Below, piece by piece: positions 35,881 to 45,700 of a DNA stretch of 64,000 bases. A program made the position numbers and the translations under genes. This DNA is from Halomonas llamarensis (GTDB lineage Bacteria > Pseudomonadota > Gammaproteobacteria > Pseudomonadales > Halomonadaceae). Location of the stretch: NCBI RefSeq assembly GCF_023555005.1, contig NZ_JAMJPJ010000001.1, forward strand, positions 248,001-312,000. The letters are read 5' to 3'. Below the pieces are notes generated by a model, which worked only from the letters and a program-made list of their open reading frames with translations, had not been told where the DNA came from and searched no databases. Position 1 is the stretch's first letter; each line of letters begins with the position of its first letter.

Positions 35881-36761
35881 AGTCGCGCTTTAATCCATTC
35901 AGTAAATGATTTGACCTTATGCAGATCAGCCATGTGTTCTGGGTAGGCCATATAGTAAGCATCCTGACTGTTGAGTGAGAACGGCCAGGGAATAACTAGT
36001 TTCCCCTCATCAAGCTCTTCCTGAGCAAGAAATTTCGGCACTAACGCGACACCACACCCTGCTCGCGCGGCTCTTAGTGCCATATAAAAGGTATCAAACC
36101 TTGGCCCGTGGTAGCTGTGCTCGGTATATAGGTTCTGGGCTTCAAACCAGTCGTGCCAGGCTTCCGGACGCGTCGATACCTGCAACAGGATCATCTTGGT
36201 GAGTGCGAGCGGGTCATTGACGTCCGTTTGCTCCATCACGCTAGGCGCACACACAGGCACGACTTCCTCATCCAATAACTTGACGCATTCGGCACGCGGC
36301 CATACCCCATGGCCAAAAAAGAAGGCAATCTCAATGCGCTCCTTTTGCATGTCAAAGGGTTCTGCTCGATTCGAAATATTGAGGTTAATGCTCGGGTGTT
36401 TAAAACGAAATCCGTTCAATCGTGGGATGAGCCAACGCGCACCAAAAGTGGGCAAGGTGGCAACATTCAATACATCGGACTCCACGCCATAGGACTGCAT
36501 ATAGCGCGTCGACATCTCCACCTGGGCCAGGATTTTGCGCGCTTCACTCAAGTAAACCGCCCCTTCCGGCGTTAGATGCAACCGCTTTCTTACCCGCCTG
36601 AATAGCGGATGTTGCAGCGTCGCTTCCAGATGCGAAACCTGCTTGCTCACGGCGCTCTGGGTCAAGCTGAGCTCATCCGCTGCACGGGTGAAACTTAGAT
36701 GACGTGCAGCTGCTTCAAAACAGTGCAAGCCGCTTAATGAAGGCAAATGTCGACGTCGCAT
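35877..36761 (-). CDS. LysR-family regulator (GcvA-like)
   Basis: 294 residues. N-terminal HTH: FTRAADELSLTQSAVSKQVS (about residues 24-43), followed by the ligand-binding domain. The opening RRRHLPSLSGLHCFEAAARH is that of the GcvA/AmpR subgroup. It is divergent from amaB across 123 nt that contain an inverted repeat (36773-36803), so it most likely controls the pipecolate/aminoadipate genes. The inducer is unknown. Confidence 0.88.
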   Translation of the reverse strand: MRRRHLPSLSGLHCFEAAARHLSFTRAADELSLTQSAVSKQVSHLEATLQHPLFRRVRKRLHLTPEGAVYLSEARKILAQVEMSTRYMQSYGVESDVLNVATLPTFGARWLIPRLNGFRFKHPSINLNISNRAEPFDMQKERIEIAFFFGHGVWPRAECVKLLDEEVVPVCAPSVMEQTDVNDPLALTKMILLQVSTRPEAWHDWFEAQNLYTEHSYHGPRFDTFYMALRAARAGCGVALVPKFLAQEELDEGKLVIPWPFSLNSQDAYYMAYPEHMADLHKVKSFTEWIKARL

Positions 36762-36772
36762 CCCAACCCACC

Positions 36773-36803
36773 TTATGAAATAAAGGAATGATATTTTTCA
36801 TAA
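36773..36803. promoter_or_regulatory. inverted repeat between the LysR gene and amaB, candidate operator
   Basis: TTATGAAA (36773-36780) and TTTCATAA (36796-36803) are perfect 8-nt arms 15 nt apart, close to the LysR start. A spaced dyad of this kind is usual for LysR-type regulators. Confidence 0.5.
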
Positions 36804-36884
36804 ACATCGTTTGATGGCTCACCAATACCCTAGCAATACTGGCCCCGCAAACAATTTACTCACAACTCAATATTTGGTGAAGCA

Positions 36885-38378
36885 ATGATTCATTCCCTGA
36901 TGGAAAAAATGGGCGTCGCAAAAGAGCAGTATCAAGGCGGTGACCTTGTTGTGACCACCCCCATTAATGGCAGCGAGATTGGTCGTCTAACAACCTCCAC
37001 CAGCAGCGAAGTGGATACCGCTATCGCGAATGCAGAAAAAGCTTTTTTAGCCTGGAAGCGTGTGCCAGCACCCCGCCGCGGTGAACTGGTTCGCCTGTTT
37101 GGCGAGCAACTGCGCGAACATAAACAATCATTGGGCGAGTTGGTCACCTGGGAGTGCGGCAAAATCCTTCCGGAAGGCCTGGGCGAAGTTCAGGAAATGA
37201 TCGATATTTGCGATCTCGCCGTTGGCCAATCTCGCCAGTTGTTTGGCCTAACCATTGCTTCCGAGCGCCCCGGCCACCATATGCGTGAGAGCTGGCATCC
37301 ATTGGGCCCGATTGGCCTGATTACCGCCTTCAACTTTCCTGTTGCCCCTTGGGCATGGAATTCGGCCCTGGCCCTGGTATGTGGCAATAGCCTGCTATGG
37401 AAGCCTTCTGAAAAAACCCCGTTAACAGCACTCGCCTGCCAAGCATTATTGGATCGCGCGATTGAGGCGTTCGGTGATGAAGCGCCCAAGCATTTGAGCC
37501 AGGTGATTATTGGCGAACGGGCAGCAGGCGAGCAGCTAGTGGATGACTCACGCGTGGCGCTTATCAGTGCCACTGGCAGCACCCGTATGGGTCTCGAAGT
37601 CGGTCCCAACGTGGCGGCGCGCTTTGGCCGTAGCATTCTCGAGCTGGGCGGCAACAATGCGATGATTTTGGCACCCAGTGCCGACCTGGACATGGCGACG
37701 CGCGCCATTCTCTTCTCCGCGGTCGGTACGGCAGGCCAGCGCTGCACCACGCTACGCCGCTTGATCGTTCATGAGTCCATCAAGGATGACGTGTTGGCGC
37801 GGCTGAAAAAGGCTTACCAAGGGGTGAGCATTGGCAACCCATTGGAAGGCAGTCTGGTAGGCCCACTGATTGATCACCAGGCCTTCGACGCAATGCAGAG
37901 CGTACTGGCCAAAGCGCGTGAGCAGGGCGCGAATGTCTTCGGGGGCGAACGTGTCGACGTTGCCAATAACGATGACGGCTACTATGTGGAACCCGCCATT
38001 GTTGAGGTAACCGAGCAAAATTCGCTGGTCAAGCACGAAACCTTTGCGCCCATTCTCTATGTGCTCACCTATCAAGAGCTGAATGAGGCCATTGCCACCA
38101 ATAATGACGTTCCCCAGGGGCTGTCATCCTGCATCTTTACAACCGATGTGCGTGAGGCTGAAACCTTCGTCTCCGCCGTCGGCAGCGATTGCGGCATCGC
38201 TAACGTCAACATCGGCCCCAGTGGCGCTGAAATTGGCGGCGCCTTTGGCGGCGAGAAAGAGACCGGCGGCGGTCGTGAGTCAGGGTCTGACGTCTGGAAG
38301 AGCTATATGCGTCGCCAAACCAATACCGTGAACTACTCCCGCGAACTGCCGTTAGCTCAAGGCATTAAATTCGACTAA
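36885..38378 (+). CDS. amaB: L-piperideine-6-carboxylate / 2-aminoadipate semialdehyde dehydrogenase
   Basis: 497 residues, aldehyde dehydrogenase of the ALDH7 (antiquitin) type. NAD site and catalytic residues: FNFPVAPWAWNSALALVCGN, Glu in LELGGNNAM, catalytic Cys in GQRCTTLRR. The C-terminal GGAFGGEKETGGGRESGSD is characteristic of ALDH7. The enzyme oxidises the open form of piperideine-6-carboxylate to 2-aminoadipate. It lies beside amaA, which makes its substrate, and is divergent from the LysR gene. The AmaB role follows from family and context. Confidence 0.9.
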   Translation: MIHSLMEKMGVAKEQYQGGDLVVTTPINGSEIGRLTTSTSSEVDTAIANAEKAFLAWKRVPAPRRGELVRLFGEQLREHKQSLGELVTWECGKILPEGLGEVQEMIDICDLAVGQSRQLFGLTIASERPGHHMRESWHPLGPIGLITAFNFPVAPWAWNSALALVCGNSLLWKPSEKTPLTALACQALLDRAIEAFGDEAPKHLSQVIIGERAAGEQLVDDSRVALISATGSTRMGLEVGPNVAARFGRSILELGGNNAMILAPSADLDMATRAILFSAVGTAGQRCTTLRRLIVHESIKDDVLARLKKAYQGVSIGNPLEGSLVGPLIDHQAFDAMQSVLAKAREQGANVFGGERVDVANNDDGYYVEPAIVEVTEQNSLVKHETFAPILYVLTYQELNEAIATNNDVPQGLSSCIFTTDVREAETFVSAVGSDCGIANVNIGPSGAEIGGAFGGEKETGGGRESGSDVWKSYMRRQTNTVNYSRELPLAQGIKFD

Positions 38379-38447
38379 CCCTTCCCCATCAAGCAAGGGC
38401 TCTTATGCAAGGAGCCCTTACGAACAACATAAAAAAGAAGGTGATGT

Positions 38448-39902
38448 ATGCGTGACGATGTCCAAATCGGCCCGACGCCGGGCCTCGCGATGGCGCTACT
38501 ACCGCTGCTGGCCACTACCGCCATTCTTATACTGCAGTTTTTTATCTTCTCCGACTTTACCCCCCATATTCCGTTAGCCTTCGGCATTATGATTTGCGCC
38601 ATATGCGGGCGTATACGGGGCGTTCCCTGGGAAAAAATGGAAGCCTCCATGCTGGAGGTGGTCAAGCTCGGCATGCCCGCCATTTTCATTCTCCTGGCGG
38701 TTGGCATGGTGATTGGCACCTGGATCCTTTCCGGCACAGTGCCCACGCTGATGTATTATGGTTTTCAACTGGTTTCGCCCTCCTATTTCCTCGTCGCTAC
38801 TTGTGTGATTAGTGCCCTGGTATCGCTCGCAACGGGCACTTCCTGGGGGACGGTAGGGACACTCGGGCTTGCCCTGATGGGCATCGGCGAGGGGTTGGGC
38901 ATTCCCATGCACCTGACTGGCGGGGCACTCGTTTCAGGTGCCTTCTTTGGCGATAAAATGTCGCCCTTATCAGAGACGACCAATTTAACACCGGCGGTCT
39001 GTGAAACGGATCTATGGAGCCATATACGCAGCATGATGGCGACCACAGTGCCCGCAATGCTCATAGCGTTGGTGCTTTATGTGTGGTTGGGCGCTGACTA
39101 TGGCGGTCAGTTTGAAAGCAGCACGGATATTGCCACCTTTCGCCAGGCCCTTGATGACACCTTTACACTTTCGTGGGTAACGCTGATCCCACCCGTCGTT
39201 GTGATTGGTCTGGCACTGTTCAAGTTTCCTCCCTTTCCCACCATCTTTACCGGTGCGGCGATAGGCGGCTTGGTGGCCATCGGTGTGCAAGGCGAAACCT
39301 TACACGCCGTATTCGATGCCATGCAGAATGGTTTTAGCAGCAATACCGGCAATTCGGCGATTGATGCACTGCTAAGCAGTGGTGGCGTGCTCTCCATGAC
39401 CTGGGTGGTTACCTTGACGTTCTTTGCGTTGGGGTTCGCAGGCATGCTGGAGGCGTATGGCACTGTGGATGCGATCATCAAGCAGCTAATGCGGCTGATC
39501 AAAGGTCGCTTCAGCCTGGTGGCGACAAGCTCCGGCACGACGCTCGCGGTGAGCACGATTATCGGCGATGTGTATACAACGCTGGTGTTACCCGGCCGTT
39601 TGCTAAGAGGTCAGTATCAGGCCATGGGCTACAAAACCTGTACGCTGTCGCGCTCAATCGAAGACAACGGCACGCTCTCTTCTCCATTGATTCCCTGGAA
39701 CATGGGCGGTGGGTTTGTGTCGTCGACCATCGGTGTACCCACACTGGCTTATGCACCTTTCGCCTTTGCTTGCTGGCTATCGCCGCTATTCGGACTGCTT
39801 TGGGCACTCACCGGCCGCTTTATTCCCCGCGACGAACCTGAGCAGCCTGAAACAAACACGACTGAAGCGCCACACTCTGTTCCCACCTCTCAAGCGACTT
39901 AA
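38448..39902 (+). CDS. NhaC-family Na+/H+ antiporter-like transporter
   Basis: 484 residues with 11-12 TM segments. The family core is seen in LVSLATGTSWGTVGTLGLAL, GDKMSPLSETTNLTPAVCE and SSPLIPWNMGGGFVSSTIGV. NhaC-type proteins exchange Na+ for H+ or for organic substrates (as MleN, malate/lactate). Its place between amaB and amaA, with only short spacers, suggests carriage of an intermediate or substrate of the pathway, for instance pipecolate or lysine, coupled to sodium. That is inference; a plain antiporter remains possible. Confidence 0.85.
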   Translation: MRDDVQIGPTPGLAMALLPLLATTAILILQFFIFSDFTPHIPLAFGIMICAICGRIRGVPWEKMEASMLEVVKLGMPAIFILLAVGMVIGTWILSGTVPTLMYYGFQLVSPSYFLVATCVISALVSLATGTSWGTVGTLGLALMGIGEGLGIPMHLTGGALVSGAFFGDKMSPLSETTNLTPAVCETDLWSHIRSMMATTVPAMLIALVLYVWLGADYGGQFESSTDIATFRQALDDTFTLSWVTLIPPVVVIGLALFKFPPFPTIFTGAAIGGLVAIGVQGETLHAVFDAMQNGFSSNTGNSAIDALLSSGGVLSMTWVVTLTFFALGFAGMLEAYGTVDAIIKQLMRLIKGRFSLVATSSGTTLAVSTIIGDVYTTLVLPGRLLRGQYQAMGYKTCTLSRSIEDNGTLSSPLIPWNMGGGFVSSTIGVPTLAYAPFAFACWLSPLFGLLWALTGRFIPRDEPEQPETNTTEAPHSVPTSQAT

Positions 39903-39914
39903 TAGCCACATAAG

Positions 39915-39945
39915 GTCGGCCTTGGGCCGGCCTGCGCTTCTTTTT
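39915..39945 (+). terminator. hairpin between the transporter gene and amaA
   Basis: GTCGGCC and GGCCGGC form a 7-bp stem with one G-T pair and a TTG loop, followed at some distance by CTTCTTTTT. It may reduce read-through from the NhaC-type gene into amaA, whose own ribosome site (AAGGAGG) starts at 39946. Confidence 0.4.
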
Positions 39946-39959
39946 AAGGAGGTATTAAA

Positions 39960-41252
39960 ATGCCAACAACACTCTCCGAGCGCTGCCTTTGGCCCGAAAC
40001 GAGCGCTGAAACACCTCCCGAATACCCCGCGTTAGCCAGCCATGAAGAGGTCGATGTGTGTGTCGTGGGCGGCGGGATTACGGGTCTCTCCACCGCGTTG
40101 CATCTGGCCGAGCAAGGTATCCAAGCAACCTTGCTGGAGGCGAGGGATATCCCCAGTGGCGGGTCAGGACGCAATGTTGGTCTGGTCAATGCCGGGCTTT
40201 GGATACCCCCTGATGACATTGTGGCCGCACTAGGCAAAGACGACGGTGAGCGGGCTAACACGGTGCTGGGCGGCGCGCCGTCAAAGGTCTTCGATCTCAT
40301 CGAGCGCCATGGGATCGCATGCGATGCTACCCGAACAGGCACGCTGCACCTTGGCCATAACGCCAAAGGCTGCCAAGAACTCGCCCGCCGTCGCGATCAG
40401 TTGCAAAACCGTGGGGCGTCGGTGACGCTCCTGGAAGGTGAGGCATGCGAGCTTGCGACCGGCACGTCCCAGATACAGGCAGCGCTTCTTGATGAGCGCG
40501 CGGGCACTATCAATCCATGCGCTTATACGCGAGGGCTTGCTCGCACAGCAGCCAACTTAGGCGCCACGCTTTACTGCCACAGTGCAGTCACCGGTATCGA
40601 GCGACAAGGAGATCGCTGGCGCGTGTTGACTCAAGACGGTAGCGTGACCGCGAACAGAGTGGTGATGGCCACCAACGCCTATACAGAAGATGACTGGAAC
40701 CAAATCCGCAAGCACTTTTTCACTGGCCACTTCTATCAGCTTGCGTCAGAGCCCCTCATCGGCGAAGCCGCCGAGGCGATTCTTCCAGGCAAGCAAGGTG
40801 CCTGGGACACGCGAACTGTGCTGAGCAGCATCCGTCGCGATAAGGAGGGTCGCCTGTTACTGGGCAGCCTGGGCAAAGGCGAAGGCAAGCCGCTGGCCTA
40901 CCTGACCCGTTGGGCCGATACGATACAAAACCACTACTTCCCTGCGCTCGGCAACGTTCGCTGGCAATACACCTGGACGGGCAAGGTCGCTTTTACCCCT
41001 GACCACACCTTACGTATTTTTGAACCGGCCCCCGGAATATTGTCAGCCACCGGTTACAACGGGCGCGGTGTTACCACCGGTACCGTGGTTGGTGAGGGGT
41101 TTGCTCACTATATTGCCAAGGGCGATGACAGCCTGCTCCCTCTGCCGTTATCGCAGCCTAAACCCATTAAAGCACGCCCGTTATGGAGCTGTGCCTATGA
41201 AAGCGGTTTCTCGCTATATCATGCGGGCCAGTGTCTACGAGTGCTTATCTAA
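39960..41252 (+). CDS. amaA: L-pipecolate oxidase-like FAD enzyme
   Basis: 430 residues, D-amino-acid-oxidase-like fold. The FAD motif is VVGGGITGLSTALHLAEQG (about residues 33-51), then GGSGRNVGLVNAG, and the C-terminal FAD loop GYNGRGVTTGT. The sequence agrees with AmaA of Pseudomonas, which oxidises L-pipecolate to piperideine-6-carboxylate, the AmaB substrate. A strong ribosome site (AAGGAGG) precedes ATG 39960. The specific substrate is inferred from the neighbours. Confidence 0.85.
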   Translation: MPTTLSERCLWPETSAETPPEYPALASHEEVDVCVVGGGITGLSTALHLAEQGIQATLLEARDIPSGGSGRNVGLVNAGLWIPPDDIVAALGKDDGERANTVLGGAPSKVFDLIERHGIACDATRTGTLHLGHNAKGCQELARRRDQLQNRGASVTLLEGEACELATGTSQIQAALLDERAGTINPCAYTRGLARTAANLGATLYCHSAVTGIERQGDRWRVLTQDGSVTANRVVMATNAYTEDDWNQIRKHFFTGHFYQLASEPLIGEAAEAILPGKQGAWDTRTVLSSIRRDKEGRLLLGSLGKGEGKPLAYLTRWADTIQNHYFPALGNVRWQYTWTGKVAFTPDHTLRIFEPAPGILSATGYNGRGVTTGTVVGEGFAHYIAKGDDSLLPLPLSQPKPIKARPLWSCAYESGFSLYHAGQCLRVLI

Positions 41253-41277
41253 TAACGCATCGATAGGTCTTCAATCA

Positions 41278-41317
41278 CAACGTGCGCCTCGGGTGAATCG
41301 CAGACGCACGTTGTTTT
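41278..41317 (+). terminator. amaA terminator
   Basis: Perfect 9-bp stem CAACGTGCG/CGCACGTTG, then TTTT, 25 nt after the amaA stop. Confidence 0.7.
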
Positions 41318-41333
41318 AACCTTTCAATGCACC

Positions 41334-41356
41334 AGGCAGCCATCCTTGTGCTGCCT
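41334..41356 (-). terminator. hairpin after the second hglS
   Basis: AGGCAGC/GCTGCCT stem of 7 bp, 20 nt beyond the hglS stop on the minus strand. There is no T run, so its role is uncertain. Confidence 0.35.
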
Positions 41357-41375
41357 AATAGGGGGGGACGCGGGT

Positions 41376-42728
41376 TCAGCCTTGTAGATCTGCCAACACC
41401 TTGGCTTTAGAAGCGTCTTCGCGTTCCGCATAGAGTGATAGTTCATCCGTTACTTGAACACCTAGCGCTGCTTCAAAGGCGCCACGATTAGCGTTACCCG
41501 CATAGGCCTCGTTCTTCCCTCCCCCCAGGTTCGATTGGAAAATGCCCGCCGCGCTGACCGGTAGAAAGTCTTCATAGGTAATTGGCTGGGCTTCCACCAG
41601 GCCTTGTTCGATCAACACCTCCATATCTTGACCGGCACTCTCTTTAACGGCCTGACCTGCGGCTGTCAGGTGATAGTGAAAATACGCCAGGCCCTCCCGG
41701 CGCATGGCCTCGTCATTATCAGGAAGCTTGGCAAAGACGTCTTGCATGACCCTTTGATATTCATCGTTATCCAGCCCAGCGGTTTGTTTGCGGCCTTCAT
41801 TAAGCAACTGGTCATACAGTGCGCGACCTTTCGGCGTTAGCGCCATCCCACGCTGCTCGATTTCACCAAAACGTGCGGTATGGGTACCTTGGGCGTCACC
41901 GGCAAAGCGAATGGGTTCTTCTAACGCTTTAAAGCTGGTTTGGCGCAGCAAAATGGGGCAGTCACGGCGCGGCGGCCCTTCAATGACGGCTTTTGGGTTC
42001 ATGCCCATTTCCGGCATGCGGCGCTGTACTTCGTCAATATCCAAGGTACGCGGCGTCAGGTGATTGATATGCGGCCCGCGGAAGCACACCACATCAGCAA
42101 TCAACCGGTGCTCATCATGTAGGGCCTGATAGGTATCCAGATCAACAGTGGCATCCTGGTGCCAGCGGAAGGTTTCCAGTGCTTCCGTTACAAACTGGTC
42201 GGCTTCCTCACTGGTTAATCCCCCCTGGGTTTCATGACGCTCAATGAGCTCACGCGCACCCGGGGTAAAAATATCGCGTTTCGCCAGAATTTCTTCTGAA
42301 CGCTGGCGCAGTGCTTCACTTTCAATGAGTTCTAAACGCAGTAGCGAGGTAAACACCCGGAAAGGGTTCATTGCCAGAGCGTCATCATCAATGGGCCGGA
42401 AGGCCGTTGAGTGAACCGGCACCCCCGCTTCAGAAAGGTCGTAATAACCCACCGGATACATGCCCATGACGGCAAACAGACGGCGCAGCATGGAAAGCTC
42501 GTCAGCTGTTCCCACACGTATCGCTCCGTGGCGCTCTACAGTCAAACGTGCCAGCTCTCCTTGAGCTTCCAGTCGACGGTGCAGTTCAGGCTGCTGGCTA
42601 AGGGTTTCCTGGTTAACACTTTCCACCAGTTCAAGCAGCGTGCCGTACTGCGGCACTTCTGCCTGATACATGGCCGACATGGCCTTAGAGAAACGGTCGC
42701 GAACATCATTGGTGGAAAGAAGGGTCAT
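41376..42728 (-). CDS. hglS: 2-oxoadipate dioxygenase/decarboxylase HglS, copy 2
   Basis: 450 residues, same family and active-site blocks as copy 1 (33535-34917). Its start overlaps the stop of the D-2-hydroxyglutarate dehydrogenase gene by 4 nt. The aminotransferase lies one gene further upstream, so the operon order is aminotransferase, dehydrogenase, hglS. This coupling makes it the likely original copy. The last 30 residues differ most from copy 1. Both copies are full length with no sign of decay. Confidence 0.92.
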   Translation of the reverse strand: MTLLSTNDVRDRFSKAMSAMYQAEVPQYGTLLELVESVNQETLSQQPELHRRLEAQGELARLTVERHGAIRVGTADELSMLRRLFAVMGMYPVGYYDLSEAGVPVHSTAFRPIDDDALAMNPFRVFTSLLRLELIESEALRQRSEEILAKRDIFTPGARELIERHETQGGLTSEEADQFVTEALETFRWHQDATVDLDTYQALHDEHRLIADVVCFRGPHINHLTPRTLDIDEVQRRMPEMGMNPKAVIEGPPRRDCPILLRQTSFKALEEPIRFAGDAQGTHTARFGEIEQRGMALTPKGRALYDQLLNEGRKQTAGLDNDEYQRVMQDVFAKLPDNDEAMRREGLAYFHYHLTAAGQAVKESAGQDMEVLIEQGLVEAQPITYEDFLPVSAAGIFQSNLGGGKNEAYAGNANRGAFEAALGVQVTDELSLYAEREDASKAKVLADLQG

Positions 42729-45700
42729 TTTATTGCTCTCTCTTGCCTATTGTTAGGATAACGGTGAGATACCGACGTCAATTGCGCCAATAGCGCTTGA
42801 AGTGGGTGTTCAAGCGTTTGTGCGGAATAACGCTTCACCTGGCTGCGGCAGGAGTAGCCGGTGGCCAGTAGCTTGCCTGCGTTTTCCTCTGCCTCGACCT
42901 GGGGCTGCCAGGACTGGGCGTAGATCGTTTTTGACGTAGCGGCGTTGCGGGTTTCGTGGCCGTAGGTGCCGGACATACCGCAGCAGCCAGTGGCCATTAG
43001 CTCAAGCTCTAAACCAAAGGCGGCAAATACCTGCTGCCACGCTTTGGGACTGCCCGGCGCGTTGGTCTTCTCGGTGCAGTGGGAGAGCAGCTTAAAGCCT
43101 GGGTCGGTGAGCTTAAGCGGGCGGGTAGCAAGGGTGTTGAGCCGGGTGACCAGCCACTCCTGCAACATCAGTACGTCCGGTACGGCCTTATTTCCTAGTG
43201 CTTTGACGTATTCCTGGCGGTAGGTCAGCGTCATCGCCGGGTCGATACCCACCATGGGGATATCAAAGCGCGCCAGGGTGCCCAGCCGCTCTGCCTGCTT
43301 GGCGGCAGTACGCTCGAAGGCGCCCAAAAAGCCCTGCACCTGGAGTGGTTTGCCGTTCGCCGAAAAGGGCATCACAAACACACGTAGGTTTAAACGCGAT
43401 AACAGCTCGACGACATCCATCACCAGCTTGGCTTCAAAGTGGGTGGTGAAGGCGTCCTGAACAATAATCACGCTGTTGGCGCGCTGCTGTTCGGTTAACA
43501 GCGCCAGCGAGAGCGGCGTTGCCTCGGCGATGCCCCAGGCGTTGAGCTGCTTTTTAACACTAGCCTGTGAAAGCGTAGGGGAATTGCTCATGCCCAGCGT
43601 GCGGCGCATTAACTGCTCTACCCAGCGCTGACCGATCACCGCGTTATACAGCGGCGCGGCCTTGGCCAGGGTGGGCAGCATAAACTCGGTGCCGCCAATC
43701 ACGTAGTCGCGCAGCGGGCGCAGGTAGCGGCCGTGGTAGACCTCTAAAAACTGCGAACGGAACTGCGGCACGTTCACTTTGATCGGGCACTGCCCGGCGC
43801 AGGATTTGCACGCCAGGCAACCGGCCATGGCGTCGTAAACCTGGTGAGAGTAATCGTGGTGCTGCTTGCGGCTCAGCGTGTTGGCTACCCGCTGCGGGAA
43901 GCTTTTGATAAAGCCCCAGCCGCCTTCGGCTTTTTTCTTGCGCGACTCTTCCACCACATCGATACCCGCCTGAGACTGCAGGCGCAGCCATTCGCGAATC
44001 AGGCTGGCGCGGCCTTTGGGTGAATGGCGGCGATCCCGCGTGGCCTTCCAGGAGGGACACATGGGGTCGTCAAGGTCGTAATTATAGCAGGCGCCGTTGC
44101 CGTTGCAGTAGACCGCGGCGTCGTAGGCCTGCCAGGCACGCTCGTCGATGGTGCGGTCGAGCTGGCCGCGCATCGGCACGCCATCGATGGTCAGCAGATC
44201 AGGGGCGCTGTCCTTGGCGATGAGCTTGTCGCTCTCGGAGGGCGTTGCGATCTTGCCGGGGTTAAGCTGGTTGAAGGGGTCAAAGGCGGCTTTGACCCGC
44301 TGCAGGCTGGGGTAGATTTCGCCAAAGAACCTGGGAGCGTACTCCGAGCGCACGCCCTTGCCGTGTTCGCCCCACAGCAGGCCGTCGTATTTTTGGGTGA
44401 GCGCTGCCACTTCATCGGACACCGCGCGAATCAGCTTCTCCTGCTCGGGATCCTTCATATCGATGGCGGGGCGTACGTGCAGCACCCCCGCATCCACATG
44501 GCCAAACATCCCATAGGATAGCCCGCGGGCATCGAGCGCGGCGCGGAACTCGGCGATAAAGTCCGCCAGATGCTCCGGCGGCACGGCGGTATCTTCCACA
44601 CATGGAATCGGGCGCTTCTCGCCCTGGACATTGCCGAGCAGGCCCACCGAACGTTTGCGCATGGCATAGACTTTCTGAATCTGTCCGCGCCCTTCGGCCA
44701 GGGTGTAGCCCAGTCGCTCTACGCTGGTGTATTGGCTTAGATGGTTGGTGAAGGCTTCAACCCGGGCGGCCAGGGCGCTCTCATCGTCGTCATTAAACTC
44801 GATCAGATTGATGCCACGAATCGGCGCCGTTCTCGTGGCCGGGAAAAACTCGGCCACGCTGTCCCAGACAAAGTCCTCCATGGCGAGCTGGAGGACGGTG
44901 TCATCCACCGTTTCGATGGAGGTGGGTCGAGCGCTGGCGGCTTTCAGCGTTTTGGCATCACGCAGGGCGTCCATAAAACTGGTATAGCGCACGTTGACCA
45001 GCGTGGAGTGCTTGGGGATGGGCAGCACATTGAGCACGGCTTCGTTCAAAAAGCCTAATGAACCTTCCGAGCCGCACAGCAGGCTGTTGAGATTAAGCTG
45101 GCCGTCCCCATCGCGCAGGTGGGCTAAATCGTAGCCGGTTAAACAGCGGTTGAGCGACGGAAATTTTGCCGCAATCAGCTCACGCTGCTGGTCGATAATC
45201 TCGGCGGCGGTGGTATGCACGCGGCCAAGAATGCCTGCCTGCTGGCGCTCGGTCTGTTCTTCGTCTTGGGTTAAGGCACGGCTGTGTAGGCGCTGACCGC
45301 CGATCAGAATGGTATCCAGTTCCAGTACGTGATCGCGGGTTTTGCCGTATTCGCAACTGCCCTGGCCGCTGGCATCGGTCGAGATCATGCCGCCAAGGGT
45401 GGCGCGATTGGAGGTGGAGAGCTCCGGGGCGAAAAACAGCCCGTGGGGTTTGAGCGCCGCGTTGAGCTGGTCTTTGATCGCCCCCGCCTGGACGCGCACC
45501 CGGCGGCTTTCAACATCGATCTCTAGGATCTGGTGCATATGACGGGAGACATCCACCACGATACCGTCTGTTAGCGACTGACCGTTGGTGCCGGTGCCGC
45601 CGCCGCGGGGCGTTAACACAATTCCCCGATGGGTGGTTTGTGCGGCCAAACGGGTGAGGCGTTCTAGATCTTCGCCATGCTTGGGGTAGACCGCCGCCTG

